12,219 nt of DNA from Aquificota bacterium (lineage in GTDB: Bacteria > Aquificota > Aquificia > Aquificales > Aquificaceae): NCBI GenBank assembly GCA_013153455.1, contig JAADEK010000088.1:1-12219 (forward strand), in the 5' to 3' direction. Below the pieces are notes generated by a model. It made no database searches and had not been told where the DNA came from. It saw only the letters and a program-made list of their open reading frames with translations. The position numbers and the translations under genes are program-made. Below, one piece after another: positions 6,255 to 12,219 of the stretch (position 1 is the stretch's first letter; every line of letters starts with the position of its first letter).

Positions 6255-7022
6255 AGACTCAAGTATCTTTAAATTATTGAGCGCCCTTCGGGCGCTACCT
6301 TCCCTCCTTTTACCCTCTACAAAGTCAAGAATCATCTCCGTGAGCTTATCACCAAAGAGCCGAGCCCTCACACCCTCCGGCGTCCTTATCTCTTCCCTTT
6401 GGAAGTCCATAATTATCTCACCATCTTGTGTCTCAACCCTCCAAAGCCTTGAAGGGGAAGGATGATTCCAAGCGACGCGAAGGACGAAGGGAACACCCCC
6501 CGCCCTTCCCTCAAGCTCCCAAAGCTCTCCCTCCCTCCTCATGCTCTCAACCGAAACATCCCCGAAGAGGTATTGAAGTATATACAGGTCGTGCCAAGCG
6601 AGGTCCCAAAGCGGACTCACGTATCCCCTGCCCCTCCCGTAGCGCTGTGCGACTATGCGACGGGGCTTTACGCTCGGGAAGCCCTTTACCGCCTCCGAAT
6701 AGAGCTCAATCTCCGAGACCTCAAGGAGCGGGTGGGAGCTTATCTCCTCAAACTCCGCGCTTGAGAGGGCGGGTGGCTTTTCAAGCAAAACGCGCATACC
6801 CCTGCCAAGGAGCCTCTTCGCTATAGGGACGTGGTGCTTTGGGTCTACCGCCACGATGGCGAGATTTGCGTCCGCTTCTTCGGGCTCCTCGCAGGAGGGA
6901 AAGGGGAGAGAGGAGAGCTTACTCTTGTCCGTATCGTAAAGCACGGGCTCAAAGCCAAGCTGTGTAACCTTTGATAAGTATTTGGTTCCCATATTACCGA
7001 GACCCACGAGGAGTATGCGCAT
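6231..7022 (-). CDS. Gfo/Idh/MocA-family NAD(P)-dependent oxidoreductase
   Basis: A 263-residue dehydrogenase with an N-terminal Rossmann fold (MRILLVGLGNMG, dinucleotide loop G7-x-G9-x-x-G12). It also has the family's EKP motif (E81-K82-P83 in LLEKPPALS) and a downstream acid/His patch WDLAWHD (D140, H144, D145), in the place of the catalytic Asp/His of sugar dehydrogenases in this family. It is shorter than the usual 320-380 residues, so the C-terminal beta-sheet domain is compact. The substrate is unknown; sugars, inositols or nucleotide sugars are usual. ATG 7022 has no Shine-Dalgarno sequence and lies 9 bases after a minus-strand TATAAA in the palindrome shared with the divergent ClC gene. 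Confidence 0.88.
   Translation of the reverse strand: MRILLVGLGNMGTKYLSKVTQLGFEPVLYDTDKSKLSSLPFPSCEEPEEADANLAIVAVDPKHHVPIAKRLLGRGMRVLLEKPPALSSAEFEEISSHPLLEVSEIELYSEAVKGFPSVKPRRIVAQRYGRGRGYVSPLWDLAWHDLYILQYLFGDVSVESMRREGELWELEGRAGGVPFVLRVAWNHPSPSRLWRVETQDGEIIMDFQREEIRTPEGVRARLFGDKLTEMILDFVEGKRREGSARRALNNLKILESLGALRGD
6280..6296 (+). terminator. Hairpin downstream of the methyltransferase gene
   Basis: AGCGCCC (6280-6286), a TTC loop and GGGCGCT (6290-6296) form a perfect 7-bp stem 25 bases after the methyltransferase stop, followed by the pyrimidine-rich ACCTTCCCTCCTTTT. It reads as a terminator for the plus strand placed inside the convergent oxidoreductase gene. A coding coincidence cannot be excluded. 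Confidence 0.5.
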
Positions 7023-7029
7023 CGGGCTT

Positions 7030-7041
7030 ATTTTATAAAAT
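7030..7041. promoter_or_regulatory. Palindromic shared -10 region, bidirectional promoter candidate
   Basis: ATTTTATAAAAT is a perfect 12-bp palindrome in the 30-bp gap between two divergent ATGs (7022 minus, 7053 plus). It contains TATAAA on both strands, 9 bases before the minus start and 13 bases before the plus start. A single symmetric -10 element could serve both genes. Neither start codon has a Shine-Dalgarno site. Confidence 0.5.
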
Positions 7042-7052
7042 TTTTAGTCTGT

Positions 7053-8774
7053 ATGGTTAGAAAATACTTATTCCTACCCCTACTTATCGGTTTTCTTTCG
7101 GGAATATGCGGTATCCTCTTTACGGAAATCCTGAACCTCACGACGCACCTCGTCCTTGAGAAACTCATCGGGTATTACCAGCCCCTGCCCTCGGGGGAGG
7201 GCTCAAGGGACTTCTTCACACCCCAACCCCAGAGGGCTTACCTCCTTCCACTCGCGGTGGGTCTTGCGGGTCTCGTCTCGGGACTCCTTTCCCGTTATCT
7301 CGTCTCGGACCCCAGCTTCGGGACCGACAGCGCGATTCGCGCCTACCACACGGGCAGGGAAGTCCCGCTTCGGGACGCGCTCGTTAAGCTCCTTTCCTCC
7401 GCCCTCACGATAGGGAGCGGGGGAACCGCGGGAAAGTGGGGACCCATGGCTCTCGCGGGCGCGGGGATAGGCTCGTTCGTCGGGCGACTTTTGAACCTCC
7501 CGAAAGCCCAAAGGAGGGAAGCCCTCGCTGTTGGGCTCGGTGCGGGCGTGGCTGCGGTCTTCAAGGCTCCGCTCGCGGGAGCCTTTCTTAGCGCGGAGAT
7601 ATTCTTCAAAAGGGACTTTTACGTTGAGACGATGATACCGAGCTTCATAGCGTCCCTCATCTCTTACAGCGTCTACGGAAGCGTTTACGGTTTTGAACCC
7701 GTCTTTTCCGCAAAGATACCCCCCTTTCACGAGACCTCACCCCTTTCCCTCCTCGCATACGCGGGTCTCGGGCTTCTTTGCGCGCTCGTGACGCGCCTTT
7801 ATGTGAGCACCTTCAGGCGGGCGGGGGCGCTCTTTCGCTCGCTTCCCCTCCCGGGCGCCCTCAAGCCTGCCCTCGGGGGTGCTCTCGCGGGCGCGGTGGG
7901 CGCGCTCATCCCGCCCGCGATAGGGAGCGGATACGGCTGGCTCCAGCTCACACTTGACGGGAAGATAAACGACTACACCTTTACGCTTCTCGCTCTTTTG
8001 GGCGTCCTTGTGGGTGTTTCCCTCACGATAGGCTCGGGGGGTTCGGGCGGGGTTTTCGGTCCCTCGGTTATGATAGGGGGGTTTGCGGGGGCGAGCTATG
8101 CGCTCTTTTTGAACGAGCGGTTTTCGCTCTCCCTTGACGTTCCATCATTCACGATAGTGGGGATGGTTGCCCTCTTTGCGGGCGCTGCGAAGGCTCCGCT
8201 CTCAACGCTCATACTCGTCGCGGAGATGACGGGGGGATACGAGCTTTTGGTTCCCGCACTTATAGCGGTCTTCATCACGTATTTCCTGAGCGGTGAGGGG
8301 AGTATATTCCCCAGTCAGGTTGATACGCGCTTTGACTCCCCCGTTCACATGCGCCAAATGGGTGTCTACGTCCTTGAGAAGCTAAAGGTAAGGGATTACA
8401 TGTCAAGGGAACTCATAACGACGAACCCGGAAGCGACGCTCTCGGAGGTTGAGAAAGTCCTTGAGGAGAGGGGGGTCGGGGGTCTTCCGGTCGTTGAGAA
8501 GGGTCAGCTCGTCGGGATAATAACGAGAAGCGACGTCCTTAGGGTCCCTCACGCCCTGAGGGCAAGCGTGAAGGTAAAGGAGGTTATGAGGAGGGAGATT
8601 GTAGTCCTTGAGGGAGAGGAAAGCCTCGCCACAGCCCTCCGTCTTATATCAACGCGTGAGATAGGGAGGCTACCGGTTGTGAGCGACAGGCGCTCTATGA
8701 AACTCATCGGTATAATAACACGTGCGGACATAGGAAGGGCTCTCAAGGAGTGGAAGGAAGATGAGTATGGGTGA
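7053..8774 (+). CDS. ClC-family chloride channel with C-terminal CBS pair, gating Glu absent
   Basis: A 573-residue ClC-type membrane protein with about a dozen hydrophobic segments (residues 5-415) and two cytosolic CBS domains (about 445-500 and 508-565). ClC signatures are recognisable: GSGG at 121-124 where the Ser of GSGIP should be, GKWGP at 127-131 in place of GREGP, FKAPLAGAFLSAEI at 170-183, and GSGGSGGVFGPS at 328-339. The gating glutamate of GREGP is Trp (W129). The internal proton glutamate (E203 in the E. coli protein) aligns with Ile (I183), the preceding Glu (E182) being kept. Loss of both fits a passive anion channel rather than a proton-coupled antiporter. CBS domains suggest nucleotide regulation. 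The ATG lacks a Shine-Dalgarno site. Translation probably couples to the 37-residue gene overlapping its end. Confidence 0.93.
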   Translation: MVRKYLFLPLLIGFLSGICGILFTEILNLTTHLVLEKLIGYYQPLPSGEGSRDFFTPQPQRAYLLPLAVGLAGLVSGLLSRYLVSDPSFGTDSAIRAYHTGREVPLRDALVKLLSSALTIGSGGTAGKWGPMALAGAGIGSFVGRLLNLPKAQRREALAVGLGAGVAAVFKAPLAGAFLSAEIFFKRDFYVETMIPSFIASLISYSVYGSVYGFEPVFSAKIPPFHETSPLSLLAYAGLGLLCALVTRLYVSTFRRAGALFRSLPLPGALKPALGGALAGAVGALIPPAIGSGYGWLQLTLDGKINDYTFTLLALLGVLVGVSLTIGSGGSGGVFGPSVMIGGFAGASYALFLNERFSLSLDVPSFTIVGMVALFAGAAKAPLSTLILVAEMTGGYELLVPALIAVFITYFLSGEGSIFPSQVDTRFDSPVHMRQMGVYVLEKLKVRDYMSRELITTNPEATLSEVEKVLEERGVGGLPVVEKGQLVGIITRSDVLRVPHALRASVKVKEVMRREIVVLEGEESLATALRLISTREIGRLPVVSDRRSMKLIGIITRADIGRALKEWKEDEYG

Positions 8775-8874
8775 GATTCTGTCCTACCTCTTTATAGTGG
8801 TCTTCCCTTGGGTGATTCTCGTAATATACTGGAAGATTCAATCAAGTGCGATAAAGAAGAAATACGGGCGCTAA
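8761..8874 (+). CDS. 37-residue single-span membrane peptide overlapping the ClC gene
   Basis: A short frame starts at ATG 8761 (alternative ATG 8767) inside the last codons of the ClC gene. AAGGAG (8745-8750) lies 10 bases upstream of the first ATG and GGAAGG lies closer to both. The product is one hydrophobic helix (about residues 6-25, ILSYLFIVVFPWVILVIYW) followed by a basic tail (KIQSSAIKKKYGR), so C-in topology is likely. It could be an accessory subunit of the ClC channel or an independent small membrane protein; I recognise no family. Its TAA overlaps the nuoG stop. Confidence 0.55.
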   Translation: MSMGEILSYLFIVVFPWVILVIYWKIQSSAIKKKYGR

Positions 8875-8879
8875 GCCCG
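8865..8879. terminator. Hairpin holding both convergent stop codons
   Basis: CGGGC (8865-8869) and GCCCG (8875-8879) form a 5-bp stem; its loop GCTAA holds the overlapping stops of the 37-aa gene (TAA) and nuoG (TAG on the minus strand). On the minus strand it is followed by a T-rich stretch (TATTTCTTCTTTAT), so it may act as a weak terminator for nuoG. Confidence 0.35.
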
Positions 8880-10745
8880 AAGGGGAGCGGTATTCTTTTC
8901 GTAAAGAACCGAGAGGTTTCTGCTTCTTTCGCTCACCCAGCTGTTTCTGTAAAGGTGAGGGAAGAAGCGCCTCTTTGGGTTTTTACCCTTAACCCGCTTT
9001 ACCTGCCCTCCCTCCGGGACACCCTCACAAACGTAAGCCCAGAAGCCTATATCGTCAAAAGCCCAAGGCAGGAATCTTTTTCCTCTCTTCTTTCCGAAGA
9101 AGGTTACGTAAGTCCCTTCGTTCTCACCCATGAGTGACATAGGAATCTTTATGTGAGCAAACTCCGAAAGACCGTCGGAGAAGGGGCTTGCCACTATCAG
9201 GTGCTCAAGCTTTTGAGACAACTCCTCAAAAAGCGAAGGCTCGTAAAACTCAAGTATGTCCTCACCGAAGACGATGAGGTTCTCTATTTGTCCCGATAGT
9301 GCGAGCTCAATAACCTCACCGACGTCCGAGTATATACCTTTCAGTGCTTCATACAGGTAAAGGGCGTTGGGGTCTTTCACAACGGGAACGAGCTTGAAGC
9401 CCTTTTCGTCCCTGAGCCTCTTCAGGGTCCCAATTAGGTCTTCTTGTGGCATCATGTGGGGTGTGAAGAGGACGTATACGTTACCCGAGAGGCTCTCAAG
9501 TTCTTCGGGCGTTATGTCTTTGGGTTTGAGTTTTTGGTCCCTTTCCGTCCTTCCTATCTTGTATACGTTCCTTTTTGCCCAGTATGTAAGGACGCTCGCT
9601 ACGGAGGATATATCGTCCCCTACAAAGACGAGCGCGTCCGCGGAGGCGAGCTCTTGGGGTTTCGGTAGTTCGTAGCTCCCGAGCTCGTCAAGAAGTGAAA
9701 AAAGTTCACCGCTTTGGGGTGCGGTTATGTATGAGTTTGCCCCCTTTGCGAGCCTGACCGCGCTGTCTATAATCTCCGCGGGAAGATGTGCGGAGAGTAT
9801 TATAGCGGTCTTTCCCCCGTGCTCGGTAAGGAGCGTAGAAAGCAGGTTAACGACGTTCCCCGGCGTTTCTTCCCTTTCTCCCACGTGCGTCTTTAAAAGG
9901 CGCCTGTGGTTCAGCGCGTCATAACCGAAGAAAGCTTTAGCGCATACGTTCAGCTCCTCGGTAGGCTTCGTCCTGTATACCTTCCTTTTTGCCCTCCAGT
10001 CCCCCGTCCCGAACTCAACAATAACATCACACCCGACGGGGCAAAAGGTGCAAAGGGTTTTTTCCCTCTCAAGGAGCCAACTGCGGGTCCAGAACTTGAA
10101 GGGCTTTGAGAGTATAGCTCCCACGGGGCAGACCGCCACGCATATACCGCACATCTCACACGAGGATGTGTCCATAGGTCTTTCCGCGGGGGTTATGTTT
10201 GAGTGAAAGCCCCTCTCGTCAACGTAAAGCGCCCTCGCCCCGACGACCTCGTCGCACGCGCGCGTGCAACGGTAGCAAACTACGCACCTGTTTGAGTAAT
10301 ACTCAAGAAAGTCGCTCTCCCAGTCGTGCTGGTGTCTTTCCTTTTCAAGCGCGGAAACGGGGACTATCTGTTTCTGGGGTCCGTATATAGCCCCGAGGTT
10401 CTGAAGGTCGCACTCCCCCGCTTTGTCGCATATAGGGCAATCAAGGGGATGGCGTGTCATGAGAGCCTGAAGGAGGTATTTTTGTTGCTTCCTTACGAGC
10501 TCGCTCGTGCGGTGCGTCCTTATCTTCATACCCTCTTTGACGGGTAGGTTGCAGGATATGACGAGGCGGTTTATATCCTCCCAGTAGACGACGCACATCC
10601 TGCAGGCGCCCGCTATAGGCAGGCGGGGGTGATAACAGAAGTATGGGATATCTATGCCGTTCTCAAGCGCAGCTTGGAGGACCGTCTTACCCTCTTGGGT
10701 TTCTATCTCCCTATCGTCTATGTAAATCTTTACTTTCTTTCCCAT
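8871..10745 (-). CDS. nuoG: NADH-quinone oxidoreductase subunit G
   Basis: NuoG (624 residues) is the iron-sulfur subunit of the peripheral arm of complex I, passing electrons from NADH towards quinone. The N-terminal 2Fe-2S ligands are C37, C48, C51, C65. The His-Cys3 cluster N5 is H99, C103, C106, C112. Two ferredoxin-type 4Fe-4S motifs follow (C154, C157, C160, C164 and C196, C199, C202, C206). A further set C232, C235, C239, C268 matches the optional cluster N7 seen in some bacteria. The C-terminal molybdopterin-oxidoreductase-like domain is shorter than in typical 780-900 residue NuoG. ATG 10745 has GGAGGT 5 bases upstream, and TATAAA at 10770-10765 may be its -10. No other nuo gene is in the window, so complex I genes are dispersed. 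Confidence 0.93.
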   Translation of the reverse strand: MGKKVKIYIDDREIETQEGKTVLQAALENGIDIPYFCYHPRLPIAGACRMCVVYWEDINRLVISCNLPVKEGMKIRTHRTSELVRKQQKYLLQALMTRHPLDCPICDKAGECDLQNLGAIYGPQKQIVPVSALEKERHQHDWESDFLEYYSNRCVVCYRCTRACDEVVGARALYVDERGFHSNITPAERPMDTSSCEMCGICVAVCPVGAILSKPFKFWTRSWLLEREKTLCTFCPVGCDVIVEFGTGDWRAKRKVYRTKPTEELNVCAKAFFGYDALNHRRLLKTHVGEREETPGNVVNLLSTLLTEHGGKTAIILSAHLPAEIIDSAVRLAKGANSYITAPQSGELFSLLDELGSYELPKPQELASADALVFVGDDISSVASVLTYWAKRNVYKIGRTERDQKLKPKDITPEELESLSGNVYVLFTPHMMPQEDLIGTLKRLRDEKGFKLVPVVKDPNALYLYEALKGIYSDVGEVIELALSGQIENLIVFGEDILEFYEPSLFEELSQKLEHLIVASPFSDGLSEFAHIKIPMSLMGENEGTYVTFFGKKRGKRFLPWAFDDIGFWAYVCEGVPEGGQVKRVKGKNPKRRFFPHLYRNSWVSERSRNLSVLYEKNTAPLRA

Positions 10746-10809
10746 AGGGAACCTCCACTTATAGTTTATAACACCCCCTCCCGCGGATGTGTTAAATTTA
10801 CTATATATA

Positions 10810-10884
10810 GCGGGCGTAGCTCAGAGGTAGAGCGCCTGCTTCCCAAGCAGGAGGTCGCGGGTTCAAGTCCCGTCGCCCGCTCCA
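10810..10884 (+). tRNA. tRNA-Gly (anticodon CCC)
   Basis: A complete cloverleaf is visible. The acceptor stem is GCGGGCG (10810-10816) with CGCCCGC (10874-10880); the D arm is GCTC...GAGC; the anticodon stem CCTGC/GCAGG encloses the loop TTCCCAA (anticodon CCC, reading GGG); and the T loop is GTTCAAGTC. The discriminator U and an encoded CCA follow (10881-10884). An A/T-rich stretch (TTAAATTTACTATATATA) directly precedes the 5' end, so the leader is very short or absent. The 102-aa gene lies 36 bases downstream on the same strand, probably in the same transcript. Confidence 0.97.
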
Positions 10885-10920
10885 TTTCCCCCTCTACAAT
10901 ACCTTAAGGGAGGTAATCGC

Positions 10921-11229
10921 ATGCAGATGGATGCGGATTTCAGGGTGGGGCTTGAACTGCTGAAGCGCTTCAGGGAACAAATAAGGGAGCTTTCGTCCGC
11001 AAAGGACGAGACCCAACTCCTTGAGATAATTGAAGCTATAAAGGAACCCCTTAGAAACGCTACATACCGCATAAAGCAGGGGAGGGGTCCTATGAAGGAG
11101 GAGCTGTTCGGTGCACTTGCGGTGATTGTCAGGGAGATAAGGGAGTTTCAAAACCCTCAAGAGCTAAAGGAGTCCGCGAAAAGGGTTCTTGAACTGCTTG
11201 AAAAGATTGAGGCTGAAGTTTCCGCTTGA
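10921..11229 (+). CDS. Helical hypothetical protein (102 aa) behind tRNA-Gly
   Basis: A 102-residue protein predicted almost wholly alpha-helical, with several amphipathic heptad-like stretches (LELLKRFREQIRELSSA, LLEIIEAIKEPLRNATYRI, AKRVLELLEKIEAEVSA), which suggest a small helical bundle or coiled-coil oligomer. It has a strong ribosome binding site (GGGAGGT) before ATG 10921; ATG 10927 is an alternative. I do not recognise a family. It follows tRNA-Gly with no visible promoter of its own, so its mRNA 5' end may be made by 3' processing of the tRNA. A GC-rich hairpin follows its stop. Confidence 0.75.
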   Translation: MQMDADFRVGLELLKRFREQIRELSSAKDETQLLEIIEAIKEPLRNATYRIKQGRGPMKEELFGALAVIVREIREFQNPQELKESAKRVLELLEKIEAEVSA

Positions 11230-11236
11230 TATTTGA

Positions 11237-11252
11237 GGGGGCGGGTGCCCCC
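11237..11252. terminator. GC hairpin between convergent genes
   Basis: GGGGGC (11237-11242), loop GGGT, GCCCCC (11247-11252) form a 6-bp all-GC stem in the 30-bp gap between the 102-aa gene and prx. It is probably a shared terminator structure, but neither side has a proper T tract. Confidence 0.5.
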
Positions 11253-11259
11253 GAAGGGA

Positions 11260-11895
11260 TTACTCGTTTAGGTATTCCCCTACCCTTCCGACGAGCTCCT
11301 CGGAAGGCTTTAGCGTCTTCTTTCCGGGTTCCCACTTTGCGGGGCAAGCTTCGTCGGGGTGTTCCATGAGGTAAACGTTTGCCTTCATCTTGCGAACGAG
11401 CTCGTCCGCGTTCCTTCCTACGTTGTAGTAGTTTACCTCGCTTCCGACGAGCATACCCTCGGGGTTGATTATGAAGGTTCCCCTGAGAGCCAGACCCGTG
11501 TTCTCGTCGTAAACACCGAAGAGCCTTGATACCTTACCCGTGGGGTCTGCTCCCATGGGGTATTTGACGTTCTTGAGGAGGGGCTCATCCCTGTGCCAAG
11601 CGAGGTGGACGTATTTGGTGTCCGTTGAGACGGATATGACTTCCGCGCCGAGCTGTTTTAGCTCGTCGTATTTTTCCGCGAGGTCCGCAAGCTCCGTGGG
11701 GCATACAAATGTGTAGTCCGCGGGGTAGAAGAAGAGTATTACCCACTTTCCTTGCTTGAGAAGTTCCTCAAGGACGACCTTCCCGAACTTGCCGGTCGCG
11801 GGCTCGTAGGTCTCCATCTCAAAGTTTGGAACCTTATCACCCACCCTTACGGGGCATTCCTCAAGTATCTTCTTCGCGATTTCCTTGACGTCCAT
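11260..11895 (-). CDS. prx: Peroxiredoxin, typical 2-Cys/AhpC type
   Basis: A 211-residue peroxiredoxin that reduces hydrogen peroxide and organic peroxides at a thiol. The peroxidatic site is FFYPADYTFVCPTE (C65, with P58 and T62 of the PxxxTxxC motif), and a conserved active-site Arg lies in ALRGTFIINP (R138). A second Cys (C184 in DEACPAKWEPG) is in the place of the resolving Cys of 2-Cys enzymes, and the C-terminal extension (about 170-211) fits the AhpC/Prx1-like group. The start is ATG 11895 with a perfect AAGGAGG. A -10-like TATAAT (11939-11934) and the dyad TGAAAAT-G-GTTTTCA (11926-11912) lie upstream, indicating its own, probably peroxide- or iron-controlled, promoter. Neighbour: a Tpx gene directly upstream on the same strand. 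Confidence 0.95.
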   Translation of the reverse strand: MDVKEIAKKILEECPVRVGDKVPNFEMETYEPATGKFGKVVLEELLKQGKWVILFFYPADYTFVCPTELADLAEKYDELKQLGAEVISVSTDTKYVHLAWHRDEPLLKNVKYPMGADPTGKVSRLFGVYDENTGLALRGTFIINPEGMLVGSEVNYYNVGRNADELVRKMKANVYLMEHPDEACPAKWEPGKKTLKPSEELVGRVGEYLNE

Positions 11896-11911
11896 CTTCT
11901 CACCTCCTTTC

Positions 11912-11926
11912 TGAAAATGGTTTTCA
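11912..11926. promoter_or_regulatory. Fur/PerR-like operator of prx
   Basis: TGAAAAT-G-GTTTTCA is a 7-1-7 dyad (six of seven pairs), 7 bases downstream of the -10-like TATAAT (11939-11934) and just upstream of the Shine-Dalgarno AAGGAGG. The position overlaps the expected transcription start, as for a repressor. It differs from the dyad at 3065-3079 at only two bases. Peroxiredoxin control by PerR is known in other bacteria; the regulator here is inferred. Confidence 0.6.
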
Positions 11927-11947
11927 ATTAAATATTATACTCAAGCT

Positions 11948-12219
11948 TTAGAGAAGCTCCTTGAGCTTTGAGAGAACCTCCTCGTAGTTGGGTTCCTGCG
12001 TGATTTCGGGAACGAGCTGGACGTAAGCTACATTACCCCGCTTGTCAACGATGAAGACAGCCCTCGCAAGGAGTCCCGTGAGCGCTCCCTCACCTATCAC
12101 GACGCCCCACTTGGTCATGTCCCTGTATCTGTAGTCGGAAGCTACGGTGAGGTTGCCTATTGAGAAGCTCTCACAAAAACGCTTCTGGGCAAAGGGGAGG
12201 TCCATTGAGACTACGGTGG
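11948..12219 (-). CDS. tpx: Thiol peroxidase Tpx, C-terminal part (partial)
   Basis: The last 89 codons of an atypical 2-Cys peroxiredoxin of the Tpx family, entering the window at 12219 (minus strand). The reading frame continues upstream of the internal ATG (12205): it reads TVVSMDLPFAQKRFC, the diagnostic Tpx segment with the resolving Cys. SDYRYRDMTKWGVVI and LLARAVFIVDKRGNVAYVQLV are also typical. The peroxidatic Cys lies outside the window. The stop is TAA at 11950-11948, 52 bases before the prx start, and prx has its own promoter-like elements in that gap. Tpx detoxifies peroxides using thioredoxin. Confidence 0.93.
   Translation of the reverse strand, partial: TVVSMDLPFAQKRFCESFSIGNLTVASDYRYRDMTKWGVVIGEGALTGLLARAVFIVDKRGNVAYVQLVPEITQEPNYEEVLSKLKELL

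Noticed and set aside
7203..7730. 175-codon open frame antisense to the ClC gene
   Set aside because: Composition is typical of an antisense shadow (Arg, Glu, Pro rich) and the ClC motifs are unambiguous.
10629..10907. Plus-strand frame running through the nuoG start and tRNA-Gly
   Set aside because: It would read through a tRNA gene and antisense to nuoG; not a plausible coding region.
1..12219. CRISPR array, prophage or defence island
   Set aside because: No regularly spaced repeats, phage structural genes or known defence genes are visible; the genes are mostly housekeeping.

Overview
The window looks like chromosomal DNA from a thermophilic, probably microaerophilic member of the Aquificales. 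The main reasons are a two-thioredoxin-fold protein disulfide oxidoreductase (PDO) that closely resembles, from memory, the Aquifex protein, a TyrRS of matching type, a lone nuoG, and very tight gene packing with many overlapping ends. Genus and species cannot be read from the sequence alone.

Layout. 1-219 is the 3' end of an unrecognised + strand gene. 197-1032 (-) is a frameshifted IS110-family transposase, followed by a strongly structured non-coding stretch (1055-1123) that belongs either to the element's end or to the tyrS leader. 1167-2503 (+) is tyrS with a coupled 50-residue membrane protein. 2496-3008 (-) encodes a Cys-rich protein with a V4R-like C terminus; it diverges from a 71-residue unknown (3132-3347, +) across a 123-bp region holding several Fur/PerR-like half-site pairs and a hairpin. 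3344-5534 (-) is an overlapping operon PDO, accD, MgtC-like membrane protein. 5583-6254 (+) is a methyltransferase; 6231-7022 (-) a small Gfo/Idh/MocA-type oxidoreductase. A 30-bp divergent region containing a perfect 12-bp A/T palindrome separates the latter from a ClC channel with CBS domains (7053-8774, +), which is coupled to a 37-residue membrane peptide (8761-8874). 8871-10745 (-) is nuoG. 10810-10884 (+) is tRNA-Gly(CCC), with a 102-residue helical protein just behind it (10921-11229). 11260-11895 (-) is a typical peroxiredoxin and 11948-12219 (-) is the 3' part of a Tpx-type thiol peroxidase that runs off the window.

Functional picture. Most genes are housekeeping: translation (tyrS, tRNA-Gly), fatty-acid synthesis (accD), respiration (nuoG), cytosolic disulfide chemistry (PDO) and ion transport (ClC, MgtC-like). 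A peroxide-defence pair sits at the right end. Two nearly identical 15-bp dyads, one upstream of prx and one upstream of the V4R-like gene, each lie just downstream of a -10-like element, suggesting a shared Fur/PerR-type regulator. The ClC protein lacks the gating glutamate and the internal proton glutamate, so it is probably a channel rather than an antiporter. Several first-in-transcript genes have no Shine-Dalgarno sequence and a -10-like box about 9-13 nt before the start codon, suggesting leaderless or near-leaderless mRNAs, while operon-internal genes usually carry strong Shine-Dalgarno sites. I do not see a wholly new multi-gene system here; the most unusual items are the ClC variant, the shared operator, and the structured RNA-like end of the broken IS110 element.
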